Shown: piece by piece, positions 33,500-42,204 of the stretch
Layout: the number at the start of each line of letters is the position of its first letter
How positions within the stretch are numbered: position 1 is the first letter of the stretch
Source: Halomonas campaniensis
GTDB lineage: Bacteria > Pseudomonadota > Gammaproteobacteria > Pseudomonadales > Halomonadaceae
NCBI RefSeq assembly: GCF_014193375.1
Contig: NZ_JACHZF010000016.1
Span: 1 to 64,000 of the forward strand
Direction of reading: 5' to 3'
Length of the DNA stretch: 64,000 nucleotides
The notes under the pieces: generated by a model
Told to the model about the DNA's origin: nothing
The model's input: the letters and a program-made list of their open reading frames with translations, nothing else
Database searches by the model: none
Program-made: the position numbers and the translations under genes

Positions 33500-34648
33500 A
33501 TGCTCACCCTGCTGAAGAATGCCCGCCTCTTCGCCCCCGAGCCGCAGGGCCTCTGCCACCTGCTGATCGCCGATCGGCGCATCGCCGCCGTGGTGCCGGC
33601 CGACGAGCCGCTGCCCGTCACCGGTCCCGCCGTCGAGGTGATCGACCTGGCCGGCCGCCGGGTGATCCCCGGCCTGGTCGACCCGCTGGTGCACTTCACC
33701 GGCGGCGGCGGCGAGGGCGGCTTCGGCACCCGCACCCCGGAGCTGGCCCTGGAAGAGGCCGTCGCCTCCGGCGTCACCACCCTGGTCGGGGCCCTGGGCA
33801 CCGATGCCCTGACCCGCACCCCGGCCGGCCTGCTGGGCAAGGCGCGGGAACTGGCCGCCGGCGGCCTGACCACCCTCGCCTACACCGGCTCCTACCAGCT
33901 GCCCCCGGTGACCCTCACCGGCTCGGTGGGCAACGACATCCTCTTCATCCCCGAATTCATCGGCGTGGGCGAGGTGGCGATCAGCGACCACCGCGGCTCG
34001 CAGCCCTCGACCCACGAGCTCGCCCGGCTGGCCGCCGAGGCACGCACCGCCGGCATGCTGGCCGGCAAGGCGGGCATCGTCTTCGTGCATACCGGTGATG
34101 CGCCCTCGCACCTGGAGCCGCTGCGCGAGGTGGCCCGCACCACGGCCATCCCGCTGAGCCAGTTCCTGCCGACCCACGTGAACCGCACCCAGGCGCTGTT
34201 CGAGGACGGCGTGCGCTTCGCCCGCGAGGGCGGGCGCATCGACCTGACCACCAGCACTACCGCGGCGCTGCTGGCCGACGGCGAGATCGCCGCCGCCGAG
34301 GCGGTGGCCCGTGCCCTGCATGCCCGGGTCGACCCCTGGCGCGTCACGCTCTCCTCGGACGCCAACGCCTCGCTGCCCCGCTTCGATGCCGGGGGGCGCT
34401 TCGTCGGCCTCGAGCCCGGGCGGCTGTCGAGCCTGTTCGCGGTGCTCGGCCAGTGCGTCAACGATCACGGCATCCCCCTGGAGCGCGCCATCGGCATGGC
34501 CAGCACCCATGCCGCCGATGCCCTGGGGCTGCCGCACAAGGGCCGCCTCGCCACCGGCCACGACGCCGACCTGCTGGTGCTGGCCGACGAGGGCTGGGCC
34601 ATCGATGAGGTCTGGGCGCTGGGCCGCCGCCTCCACCGGCGCGGCTGA
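33500..34648 (+). CDS. Isoaspartyl dipeptidase-like amidohydrolase with altered metal ligands
   Basis: 382 residues, near the family length of 390. The substrate-binding and general fold features of IadA are present: GGGGEGGFGTRTPE (E72), the conserved Tyr in TGSYQLP, ISDHRG (conserved Arg), FVHTGD (H197), PTHVNR (H226) and SSDANAS (catalytic D287). But the HxH motif at the end of strand 1 reads DPLVH, so the first metal histidine is L63 while H65 remains, and the residue aligned with the carboxylated bridging lysine is E158 (GVGEVAISDHR). That ligand set resembles mononuclear NagA-type amidohydrolases. Family assignment is firm; isoaspartyl dipeptidase activity is not assured. Starts 92 bp after the second binding-protein gene. 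Confidence 0.85.
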   Translation: MLTLLKNARLFAPEPQGLCHLLIADRRIAAVVPADEPLPVTGPAVEVIDLAGRRVIPGLVDPLVHFTGGGGEGGFGTRTPELALEEAVASGVTTLVGALGTDALTRTPAGLLGKARELAAGGLTTLAYTGSYQLPPVTLTGSVGNDILFIPEFIGVGEVAISDHRGSQPSTHELARLAAEARTAGMLAGKAGIVFVHTGDAPSHLEPLREVARTTAIPLSQFLPTHVNRTQALFEDGVRFAREGGRIDLTTSTTAALLADGEIAAAEAVARALHARVDPWRVTLSSDANASLPRFDAGGRFVGLEPGRLSSLFAVLGQCVNDHGIPLERAIGMASTHAADALGLPHKGRLATGHDADLLVLADEGWAIDEVWALGRRLHRRG

Positions 34649-34676
34649 GCCTCGTCGCCCGCGGCGCCGCTTCATC

Positions 34677-34700
34677 CCGCCCGGCCGGGCGGCGTAAGAT
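34677..34700 (+). promoter_or_regulatory. 16-bp palindrome followed by a -10-like TAAGAT before the P-type ATPase
   Basis: CCGCCCGG followed directly by CCGGGCGG (34677-34692), then TAAGAT at 34695-34700, 29 bp before the ATPase start. It can be read as the terminator of the previous gene or as a metal-regulator operator next to the -10; the sequence does not decide. Confidence 0.35.
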
Positions 34701-34728
34701 GGGGCATCCCCCGCCGCCGAGGCCAGAC

Positions 34729-36945
34729 ATGAGCGAACCGACGCCCTGCACCCGCTGCTGCGGCAGCGCCAGCGAGCCCTCCGCCACCGGCCCCCGGGTG
34801 CCACCGCCGGGCACCCGCGCCCTGCGCCTGCGCATCGCGGCCATGGACTGCCCCACCGAGGAGGCCCTGCTGCGCCGCGCCCTGGCGGGCACCCCCGGGG
34901 TCGAGGCGCTGGAGTTCGACCTCATGGGACGCGTGCTGACGGTGCACCACCGCGATGCCGACGAGGAGCAGGTGCGCCGGCGCATCGCCGCCACCGGCAT
35001 GACCCCGGAGCCGTTGGACACGGCCCGGCACCGTGAGGCACCCAGCAGCGGCGAGAACTGGTGGAAGCTTGGCGGCGCCGCGGCGATCGCCCTGGTCGCG
35101 GAGGGCAGCGACTGGTTCGGCCTGGGTACCCCCTGGCTGCCCGCCCTGCTGGCCCTGGCGGCCATCGCCATGGTCGGCCTGCCCACCTGGCGCAAGGGCT
35201 TCATCGCGCTGCGCCACCGCACCCTCAACATCAACGCCCTGATGAGCGTGGCGGTGACCGGGGCCCTGCTGATCGGCCAGTGGGCCGAGGCTGCCATGGT
35301 GATCGTGCTGTTCACCCTGGCCGAGCGCATCGAGGCGCGCTCCCTGGGCCGGGCACGGAACGCCATCCGCGAACTGCTCGCCCTGGCCCCGGAGACCGCC
35401 GGCGTGCTCCAGGCGGATGGCCGCGTCGTGGTGCAGGCGGCCGGCGAGGTCGCCCCGGGCACCCTGCTGCGGGTGCGTCCCGGCGAGCGGCTGGCGCTGG
35501 ACGCCGAGGTGGTCGACGGCCACCCGACCCTCGACGAGTCGCCGATCACCGGCGAGAGCCTGCCGGTGGACAAGGCGCCCGGCGACAGCGTGTTCGCCGG
35601 CAGCGTCAACCAGGGCCGCGAGTTCACCTGCCGCACCACCCGCCCGGCCTCCGACACCACCCTGGCGCGCATCATCCACGCCGTGGAGGCGGCACAGGGG
35701 CAGCGTGCCCCTACCCAGCGCTTCATCGACCGCTTCGCGGCCATCTACACCCCGGTGGTGTTCGCCATCGCCCTGCTGGTGGGCCTCGCCTGGCCCTGGT
35801 GGTTCGGGGTCGGCTGGCTCGAGGGCATCTACCGCGCCCTGGTGCTGCTGGTGATCGCCTGCCCCTGCGCGCTGGTGATCTCCACCCCGGTGACCATCGT
35901 CAGCGGGCTCTCCGCCGCGGCCCGCGCCGGCATCCTGGTCAAGGGCGGCACCTTCCTCGAGCAGGGCCACCGCCTGCGCACCCTGGCCTTCGACAAGACC
36001 GGCACCCTGACCCGGGGCGAGCCGGCCCAGCGCCACTGGCAACCCCTCGACGAGGCGCTGGACGCTGCCGGACGCCACGCGCTGCGCGCCCTGGCCGCCG
36101 GGCTGGCAACACGCTCCGGCCACCCGGTCTCCGCGGCGCTGGCTCGCGCGGCCGAGGCCGAGGGCATCGCCCCGCTGGCGGTCACCGAGGTGGACGAGCG
36201 TCCCGGCCGCGGGGTCATCGCCACCCGGGAGAGTCGCCGGGCCTGGCTGGGCAACCTGCGCCTGGCCGAGGAATTCGGCGCCGCCGGCCCGGCCCTGCGG
36301 GACCGGCTGGAGGTCGCCCGGGAACAGGGAGAGACCCTGGTGATCCTCGGCGAGGAGGCGCGCGCCCTGGCGCTGTTCGCCGTGGCCGATCCGCTCCGGG
36401 AGGAGAGCCGCGAGGCCATCGAGGCGCTGCACCGGCGCGGCATCCGCACCCTGGTGCTGAGCGGCGATCACCCCCGAAGCGTCGCCGCCGTGGCCCGCCA
36501 GGCCGGCATCGACGAGGCCCACGGCGCCCTGCTGCCGGAGGAGAAGCTGGCGATCATCGAGGCCCGCGTCGCCGAGGGCCCCACCGGCATGGTCGGCGAC
36601 GGCATCAACGACGCCCCGGCCCTGGCCCGCGCCGACATCGGCTTCGCCATGGGCGCCCTGGGCAGCGACGCCGCCATCGAGACCGCCGACGTGGCGCTGA
36701 TGGACGACGACCCGCGACGCCTGGTGACCTTCCTGGATCTCTCCCGCGCCACGCGCTCGGTGCTGGTGCAGAACATCGTGCTGGCCCTGGGCATCAAGGC
36801 GGTGTTCATGGTCCTGGCCTTCACCGGCCATGCCACCCTGTGGATGGCGGTCTTCGCCGATATGGGCGCCAGCCTGATGGTGGTCGCCAACGGCCTGCGG
36901 CTGCTGCGCGCGGCGCCAGCAGCGACGCCTCGTCCGACGGTGTGA
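34729..36945 (+). CDS. Zn/Cd/Pb-exporting P1B-type ATPase (ZntA/CadA-like)
   Basis: 738 residues from the ATG at 34729 (GAGG upstream). A short N-terminal cysteine cluster (CTRCC at 6-10) and an HMA domain with the MDCPTEE motif precede eight transmembrane helices. The ion-path motif is CPC (VIACPCALVIS), the phosphorylation site DKTGTLT, with TGES, HP (SGHPVSAAL) and GDGINDAPAL in the expected order. The HMA motif has a single cysteine followed by acidic residues, the pattern of zinc/cadmium/lead exporters rather than copper pumps. Regulation is probably by a metal sensor acting on the palindromic region upstream; no merR gene is adjacent. Confidence 0.93.
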   Translation: MSEPTPCTRCCGSASEPSATGPRVPPPGTRALRLRIAAMDCPTEEALLRRALAGTPGVEALEFDLMGRVLTVHHRDADEEQVRRRIAATGMTPEPLDTARHREAPSSGENWWKLGGAAAIALVAEGSDWFGLGTPWLPALLALAAIAMVGLPTWRKGFIALRHRTLNINALMSVAVTGALLIGQWAEAAMVIVLFTLAERIEARSLGRARNAIRELLALAPETAGVLQADGRVVVQAAGEVAPGTLLRVRPGERLALDAEVVDGHPTLDESPITGESLPVDKAPGDSVFAGSVNQGREFTCRTTRPASDTTLARIIHAVEAAQGQRAPTQRFIDRFAAIYTPVVFAIALLVGLAWPWWFGVGWLEGIYRALVLLVIACPCALVISTPVTIVSGLSAAARAGILVKGGTFLEQGHRLRTLAFDKTGTLTRGEPAQRHWQPLDEALDAAGRHALRALAAGLATRSGHPVSAALARAAEAEGIAPLAVTEVDERPGRGVIATRESRRAWLGNLRLAEEFGAAGPALRDRLEVAREQGETLVILGEEARALALFAVADPLREESREAIEALHRRGIRTLVLSGDHPRSVAAVARQAGIDEAHGALLPEEKLAIIEARVAEGPTGMVGDGINDAPALARADIGFAMGALGSDAAIETADVALMDDDPRRLVTFLDLSRATRSVLVQNIVLALGIKAVFMVLAFTGHATLWMAVFADMGASLMVVANGLRLLRAAPAATPRPTV

Positions 36946-37047
36946 TGATTCCCGGCCGCTCCCTGGGCCTCGGGACTGCCTGCTGGCAGGGAACCCGAGG
37001 ACCAGGGGCGGGTCCATGGCTACTGTCATCACCACAGGGAGTCCACG

Positions 37048-37854
37048 ATGACCCTTCAGGCCGCCATGCCGGCTGCCCGCCACCCCTCCTCCGCCTGGAC
37101 CGGCTGGGGACAGTGGCTGGCGCTGGCTACCATGACCCTCGACCACCTCACCCGCTACATACTGCCCAACGCCTGGGACCTCGGCTGGGCCGGCTCATCG
37201 CTGGGGCGAATCGCCTTCCCGCTGTTCGCCGCCATGGTCGCCTGGCACGGGCTGTTCAATACCCGCAACCCACTGCGCTATGCCCGGCGCATCCTGGTGA
37301 TCGGCCTGGTCGCCCAGCTGCCCTACATGCTGATGCCCCGCGCCTCGGATGCCTTCATCCTCAACGTCTGCTTCACCCTCGCGGCGGGGCTCGCCTGGGG
37401 GGCCTGGCTCCGTGCCCAGGCCGACCGCTATCGCCGGGGGGAACGGAAGGGCCACTGGCTGGCCCTGGGGGCCGCGGCGTCCCTGGCGATCTGGGCCCTG
37501 CTTGGTGAGTGGGTCGAGTATGGCCATGAGGGCCTGCTGCTGATCCCGCTGTTCATGGTCGCCATGCACCACCTGAACCGGGCCGGCGACACGCTCGGCG
37601 AACGGCTGCTGGCGACGGCCGCCGCCGTGCCGCTGCTGCTGGTGGCCGGCCAGATGAACGCCTCGGACATGGCCAAGTCATTCACCGTGGCCACCTGCCT
37701 CGCCGTGCTGCTGCTGGCCGCCGGGGCCGATCGCCTTACCCCGCGGGTGCCGACCGCCATGCCGCGCCGGCTGTGGCTGACCTGGTACCCCGGCCACTTC
37801 GCGCTGATGGCCCTCTGGCTGTGGTGGGCCGGGGGGCTCGGCGGGATTGGCTAA
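37048..37854 (+). CDS. TraX-family membrane protein
   Basis: 268 residues, about eight hydrophobic helices. The family's N-terminal WLALATMTLDHLTRY segment (M-T-x-D-H) and SLGRIAFPLFAAMVAWHG are present. TraX was named from F-plasmid pilin acetylation, but most chromosomal members have unknown acyltransferase-like roles. There are no other conjugation genes here, so transfer is not implied. GGGAG precedes the start; its 3' end is 7 bp from the convergent cytochrome b5-FMN gene. Confidence 0.85.
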   Translation: MTLQAAMPAARHPSSAWTGWGQWLALATMTLDHLTRYILPNAWDLGWAGSSLGRIAFPLFAAMVAWHGLFNTRNPLRYARRILVIGLVAQLPYMLMPRASDAFILNVCFTLAAGLAWGAWLRAQADRYRRGERKGHWLALGAAASLAIWALLGEWVEYGHEGLLLIPLFMVAMHHLNRAGDTLGERLLATAAAVPLLLVAGQMNASDMAKSFTVATCLAVLLLAAGADRLTPRVPTAMPRRLWLTWYPGHFALMALWLWWAGGLGGIG

Positions 37855-37861
37855 ATCGGCT

Positions 37862-38722
37862 TCAGGGCCAGCTGTAGACCCCGCGGTTGAGGGCGTCGCG
37901 GAAGGCCGAATGGACCTTGTTGCCGCGCAGGGTGGCGCCGCTGTAGCCGTCGATGTCTTCCGCCAGCCGCTCGGGCTCGTGGAGGGCGAAGATGGCGGTC
38001 AGCGGCTGGCCCTCGAGGCCCTCGGCGAGCCGCTGGTGCTGAACCCACACCGGGTACAGGTCGTCCTCCTCGTCCAGCGCGCGGTAGTCGACGCCGCGAT
38101 AGGCCAGGTGGCGGTAGCTGACGTTGGAGAGGACGCCATCGCGCAGGTCGAACTGCACGTTGACCTGCATCTCGCCGCCGTCGCCGAACACGCCGCGGTA
38201 GCGCCCGTCCAGCGGCAGCCCCAGCAGCGCCCGATGCAGGCGCTCGTCCTCGGCGGGCGACAGCCGCGCCGTCGCGTCGGCGGCCTCTCCGTTGCCCGCC
38301 TCGTCGGTTGATTCGTCGATCCGGGCGGCGGCCTCGGGCTCGACCGGCTCGCCCGCCTCGTCCACCAGGCGTCCGATCAGGTAGCTCTCGAGCATTCCCT
38401 CGGCCCGCGGGCTGTGGGGCACCCCGGGACGCTTGTTGTGCCAGGCCTCGCTGGCCTCCTTGCCGCACCACTCCAGGATCACCGCCTCGGGTGTCGGGTG
38501 ATGGGGCAGGTAGTCGGTGATGTCGTAGACCCGGCCATCGATGGCCTTCCAGCAGCTCTCGGCGCCGTCGTGCTCGGCAAGCGCCTCAGGGGTGATGGGG
38601 TCCAGGGCATCGTCATCGGCCGCGTCGCGCTCGCTGCTCGAGAGCGCCTGGATCGAGACCAGGGTGCCCAGGCTCGCCACGAAGGCGATGAACATGGAGT
38701 AGGCGATCTTGTTCATGCTCAT
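37862..38722 (-). CDS. Membrane-anchored cytochrome b5-like / FMN-binding domain protein
   Basis: 286 residues from the ATG at 38722, which overlaps the upstream stop by 4 bp (ATGA). One N-terminal membrane helix (about 5-25) is followed by a cytochrome b5-like domain (about 40-120) with both axial histidines in place: LPHHPTPE where b5 has HPGG, and PHSPRAEGML. The C-terminal FMN-binding domain (about 185-286) ends in DGYSGATL, the D-x-x-S-G-A-T motif whose threonine is covalently flavinylated by ApbE. The domains should face the periplasm. Together with the flavoreductase upstream it would carry electrons from NAD(P)H through haem to a covalent flavin. No apbE is in the window. Confidence 0.82.
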   Translation of the reverse strand: MSMNKIAYSMFIAFVASLGTLVSIQALSSSERDAADDDALDPITPEALAEHDGAESCWKAIDGRVYDITDYLPHHPTPEAVILEWCGKEASEAWHNKRPGVPHSPRAEGMLESYLIGRLVDEAGEPVEPEAAARIDESTDEAGNGEAADATARLSPAEDERLHRALLGLPLDGRYRGVFGDGGEMQVNVQFDLRDGVLSNVSYRHLAYRGVDYRALDEEDDLYPVWVQHQRLAEGLEGQPLTAIFALHEPERLAEDIDGYSGATLRGNKVHSAFRDALNRGVYSWP

Positions 38723-40011
38723 AGGAAGTCGAAGACCTCGCTGTGGATACGTGAGGCGGGCACCCCCTGCCCGGCCAGCAGCCGCTGCAGGTGGGCGTTC
38801 ATGGCCGGCGGGCCGCATAGGTAGATCTCCCGCTCGGTGAAGTCCGGGCAGTGCTCGCGCAGGAAGGTCTCGGTCAGCGGCCCAAGATCCCGGTAGAAGT
38901 GGGTGGTGAAGGTGAAGCCGGCATGCCGCTCGGCGATCGCCTCGAGGTCCTGACCGTAGTAGGCCCGACTCTCGTCGTGGGCGAGATAGAACAGGTGCAC
39001 GTGCCCCCCGGGCCCCGCCCCCGTCGCCAGGTCACGGGCGCCGCCGACGAAGGGGGTGATGCCGATGCCGCCGCCCAGCCAGAGCATGTCACGCTCGGGG
39101 AAGCGGCGCCCGAAGAACTCCCCGTGGGGTCCCTCGATCAGCACCCGGGACTCGGGTGCCACCGTCTGCAGGGCATGGCTGGCGTCGCCCAGGTCCTTGA
39201 TGCCGATGCGCAGGCGCCCATCCGAGGGCGCCGAGGCGATGGTGTAGGGGTGCTCCTCGCCGCGCCCGTTGGCAAGCGACTCGTCCAGCGGCGAGAGGTA
39301 GACGAACTGCCCCGCCTCATGGCGGATGCCGCTGCCCTCGGGGCGAAGCACCAGTTCCACCACGCCCCGGGCCAGGGGTTCCACCGCCTCGATGCGATAG
39401 GCGTGCCGCCGCCGCGGCGCCACCCCCTTGCGCCAGGCGATGGCGCCGAGCCCGGCGAGGCCGAGCAGCCACCAGGGCCAGGCCTCGCCGGCCAGCAGCA
39501 GGGCGTGCCACAGGCCCAGCAGCAGCGCCGCCGCCGAGACCAGGTGCAGGCGCTTCCAGCGCTGGTAGTGGGGCTGGCCGAAGAAGTCGAAGGTGGGCGC
39601 CAGGAACACCACCAGCGCCGCCCAGGCCAGCCAGCCGAGCCACACGGCTCCATGGGAGAGTGGCGGGAAGAGGGTCGCCACCGCGGCATCCAGGGAGGCC
39701 GGCACCGCGGCGAGCCCCAGCGCCAGGGCGTGGAGCATCACCAGGATGAAGGCGGCAAAGCCCAGCCCGTGGTGGAGCCGCCAGAGCCGCGCCAGGCCGC
39801 CGAAGGGACGATCGAGGCCCGGCACCCGGCAGCTCACCGCCCCGGCCAGCAGCATCAGGGCAAGCCCCAGGATGCCGGTCACCCGACCCACCCAGGTCAG
39901 CCACAGCTCCGGCGGCCCGGCGAGCCCGCCCAGCCTCGGCAGCGCCACCGCGAGCGGCAGCAGCAGCAGAACGACCAGGGCGGTATCGCCCGGCCTCGGC
40001 CATCGTCGCAT
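38719..40011 (-). CDS. Ferric-reductase-like transmembrane flavohaem NAD(P)H oxidoreductase
   Basis: 430 residues. The N-terminal half has six hydrophobic helices of the ferric-reductase domain with histidines suited to two b haems (RLHHGLGFAAFILVMLHAL and WKRLHLVSAAALLLGLWHALLL). The C-terminal half is a ferredoxin-NADP reductase-type module: FAD-binding HPYTIASAPSDG, the GPHGEF loop, the NAD(P)-binding WLGGGIGITPFVGGARDL, and the terminal YLCGPPAMNAHLQRLL. It passes electrons from cytosolic NAD(P)H across the inner membrane. Translationally coupled to the cytochrome b5-FMN gene and divergent from the ethylbenzene-dehydrogenase-like operon. Confidence 0.88.
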   Translation of the reverse strand: MRRWPRPGDTALVVLLLLPLAVALPRLGGLAGPPELWLTWVGRVTGILGLALMLLAGAVSCRVPGLDRPFGGLARLWRLHHGLGFAAFILVMLHALALGLAAVPASLDAAVATLFPPLSHGAVWLGWLAWAALVVFLAPTFDFFGQPHYQRWKRLHLVSAAALLLGLWHALLLAGEAWPWWLLGLAGLGAIAWRKGVAPRRRHAYRIEAVEPLARGVVELVLRPEGSGIRHEAGQFVYLSPLDESLANGRGEEHPYTIASAPSDGRLRIGIKDLGDASHALQTVAPESRVLIEGPHGEFFGRRFPERDMLWLGGGIGITPFVGGARDLATGAGPGGHVHLFYLAHDESRAYYGQDLEAIAERHAGFTFTTHFYRDLGPLTETFLREHCPDFTEREIYLCGPPAMNAHLQRLLAGQGVPASRIHSEVFDFL

Positions 40012-40097
40012 CGCCCCTCCCCCTGTCGAAAACTGCCACTACAGTGTTGTCGATCGGCGTCAGCCTTCAAGATCTGCGGCGCCTTGTCACACTACTG

Positions 40098-40111
40098 TTG
40101 ACCTGTATCAG
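40098..40111 (+). promoter_or_regulatory. FNR/ANR-like half-conserved site in the redox divergon
   Basis: TTGAC-CTGT-ATCAG matches the FNR/ANR consensus TTGAT-N4-ATCAA at 8 of 10 positions. It is in the 171-bp region between the divergent flavoreductase and haem-protein genes, 72 bp before the start at 40183. The same segment also contains a TTGTCA (40084-40089), 16-bp spacer, TATCAG (40106-40111) promoter-like pair. Confidence 0.4.
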
Positions 40112-40182
40112 GGAATATCGAAGGAACGGGTCCATACTGAACCTGACAACAACCTTAATTTCCCTGAAGCAGGAGTTCGCAC

Positions 40183-41577
40183 ATGGCGAGTCACGACAAG
40201 GGCGCGGGGCCCTGGCTGGTCCTCGGGCTGCCGATTGCCCTCGGGCTGGCCTGGGTCACCCAGGGCACCGGGGTGGTCGAGAACGATCCCGAACGCAACA
40301 TCTCGATTCCCGAGGAGCTGACCATGCCGCTGCAGGTGCAGGCCGCCTACAGCGATAACGAGGTCTTCTTCCGCTACCGCTGGCCGGCAGAACGCCCCGG
40401 CATCCACCACGACGTGCTGGTCCACGAGGGGGGCTCGTGGGTCCGCAAGGGTCGCGCCGTGCCGGGCTCGGAGCCCGACGGCCTCCACGAGGACCGGGTC
40501 ACGATGCTGATGGATGACGGCAGCGTGCCCCAGTTCGGCCGCTACGGCGGCTACCTCACCGTGGGTGCCGGCGCCGCCGGCTTCACCGACGAGGCCCCCG
40601 AGGAGGTGACCAAGTCGCTGCCGGCGACCCGCATGGACCTGGGCGACTGGGCCAGCCGCCAGGATCCGGCAGTCATCGACGCCCAGCGCGAGGCGGGCTA
40701 CTTCCTCGACCTCTGGCACTGGCGCGCCCACCGCTCCAACCCGCTGGAGGTCTCCGACGACCAGTGGGTCGGCCAGGAACGCAGCAGCGACGAGGGCCGA
40801 GGCCCCTACGCCACCAACTGGGACGGCGATGCCGGCGAGCCGCTGTGGATGTTCTCGCCGGAGCTCACCGACCGGGTTGCCATGCGCTGGGACGACGTCG
40901 CGTCCGGCGCCCTGGACTTCGACAGCGACTACTACCTGGCCGAGGCCTTCGCGGTGCCCTTCGACCCGGACCATGACTGGCAGGAGGGTGACGCCATCCC
41001 CTACCGCCTGCTGCGCGAGCCGGCCGGCTCCCGGGGGGACATCCGGGTGCAGGGCGCGGGACGCTGGGTCGACGGCTACTGGGACGTGACCCTGGCCCGG
41101 GCGCTGGACACCGGCAGCCCGCTCGACGACAAGATCCTGCGCGACCAGGGGCTCTACTCGGTGGCCTTCGCGGTACACCGCGACGCCACCGGTGGCCGCT
41201 GGCACAAGGTCTCCCACCCCTACTCCCTGGGCCTGGGGCGCGACGACGCCGACCTCACCGCCACCCGGGTCCAGGGCGGCTCACCGGCCTGGTCCGACGA
41301 CTGGATGGAGGTGACGCTCTTCTATCCCGGACAGGTCAACTGGCCGCTGCTGATCAGCCGCGCCCATGCCGGCGCCGAGGATATCGCCGAGGGCACCCCG
41401 GTGCGGGCCCGCCACAGCGAGCGCCAGCTCGCCCTCTACGGGGTGGAGATGGAGTTCAAGGACGCCATCACCCTCCAGTGGGGCCTGACCCTCTTCGCCG
41501 GGCTGCTGGCCATGCTCGGCGTCACCCTCGCCCTGCTGCCCGCCTTCCGCCCGACTCGCCAAGGAGACCGCTCATGA
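40183..41577 (+). CDS. Ethylbenzene-dehydrogenase-related haem-binding membrane protein
   Basis: 464 residues. An N-terminal hydrophobic helix (about 10-28) and a C-terminal helix (about 432-454) bracket a large soluble domain of the ethylbenzene dehydrogenase gamma-subunit type (b-haem binding): LTMPLQVQAAYSDNEVFFRYRW at the start, RVTMLMDDGSVPQFGRYGG, YFLDLWHWRAHRSNP, and WVDGYWDVTLARALDTG near the end. In complex-II-type DMSO-reductase relatives this fold binds haem b through Met and Lys or His. Here it is anchored at both ends and has no molybdenum partner nearby. CAGGAG precedes the start. It overlaps the next gene by 4 bp and is probably an electron carrier or acceptor-side component. 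Confidence 0.82.
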   Translation: MASHDKGAGPWLVLGLPIALGLAWVTQGTGVVENDPERNISIPEELTMPLQVQAAYSDNEVFFRYRWPAERPGIHHDVLVHEGGSWVRKGRAVPGSEPDGLHEDRVTMLMDDGSVPQFGRYGGYLTVGAGAAGFTDEAPEEVTKSLPATRMDLGDWASRQDPAVIDAQREAGYFLDLWHWRAHRSNPLEVSDDQWVGQERSSDEGRGPYATNWDGDAGEPLWMFSPELTDRVAMRWDDVASGALDFDSDYYLAEAFAVPFDPDHDWQEGDAIPYRLLREPAGSRGDIRVQGAGRWVDGYWDVTLARALDTGSPLDDKILRDQGLYSVAFAVHRDATGGRWHKVSHPYSLGLGRDDADLTATRVQGGSPAWSDDWMEVTLFYPGQVNWPLLISRAHAGAEDIAEGTPVRARHSERQLALYGVEMEFKDAITLQWGLTLFAGLLAMLGVTLALLPAFRPTRQGDRS

Positions 41578-42122
41578 CCGGCCTTCACCATATGCTCGTC
41601 CACTTCCCCCTGGGGTTCTGGGCACTCGCCACCCTGATGACCCTGGTCGGCGCCCTGCTGCCCGGCCGGCTGGCCGAGCTCAGCCGCGCCGCCCTGCTGC
41701 CGGTGCTGGTGCTCGGCCTGCTGGGGGCCCTGGCGGCCATCATCGCCGGCTTCCTGGTCTGGCCGCTGGAGGCCAACCTGGCAAGTCCCCTGGCCCGCAA
41801 CCACATCCTGATGGCGTTCTGGTCACTGGGCATCTTCACCATGCTCACCGTGCTGGTGTGGAAGGCCGGGGAGGCGGCCTTCGACGGCGCCCGCCGCTGG
41901 GCGCTGGTGATCCTCGCCCTGCTCGGCGGGCTGTTCTTCGCCACCACCGGCACCCTGGGCGGCCACCTGGTGGGGGCGCCCACCCACTTCTCGGCGCTGC
42001 TGGGCCTGACCGGCTGGGAGGTCTACACCACCTTCTACAGCCCGCTGTGGGTCGCTGCCGTGATGGTGATCATCGGCCTCGCGGCGGGGGTGCTCGGCCT
42101 CATGAGCAAGCGCAGCGGCTGA
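41574..42122 (+). CDS. Four-to-five-helix membrane protein, DUF2231-like
   Basis: 182 residues from the ATG at 41574, which overlaps the previous stop (ATGA) and has AAGGAGA upstream. The N-terminal GLHHMLVHFPLGFWALATLM contains the H-x-x-x-HFPLG pattern of DUF2231-type membrane proteins; further histidines are in RNHILMAFWS and GGHLVGAPTHF, placed to coordinate b haem. Hydrophobic segments lie at about 10-30, 37-59, 74-92, 101-125 and 147-170. Its translational coupling to the haem protein suggests a membrane haem or quinone module. Family assignment is by pattern only. Confidence 0.7.
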   Translation: MTGLHHMLVHFPLGFWALATLMTLVGALLPGRLAELSRAALLPVLVLGLLGALAAIIAGFLVWPLEANLASPLARNHILMAFWSLGIFTMLTVLVWKAGEAAFDGARRWALVILALLGGLFFATTGTLGGHLVGAPTHFSALLGLTGWEVYTTFYSPLWVAAVMVIIGLAAGVLGLMSKRSG

Positions 42123-42141
42123 CGTCCCTGCCACTCCACGA

Positions 42142-42192
42142 CCCGCAACGCAAGCGGCCCCGCCAGATTGGCGGGGCCGCTTGCGTTGCGGG
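42142..42192. terminator. Strong bidirectional terminator, 24-bp perfect stem
   Basis: CCCGCAACGCAAGCGGCCCCGCCA and its exact reverse complement enclose the loop GAT. It separates the rightward DUF2231-like gene from the leftward purK. Confidence 0.88.
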
Positions 42193-42204
42193 AAGGCGCG
42201 TCGG

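Noticed and set aside
34729-36945. Copper-exporting ATPase (CopA)
   Set aside because: The HMA motif is MDCPTEE, with acidic residues after a single Cys, as in zinc/cadmium exporters, and there is no adjacent copper chaperone.
37048-37854. Evidence for a conjugative element
   Set aside because: Only a TraX homologue is present; no relaxase, T4SS, integrase or attachment repeats were seen.
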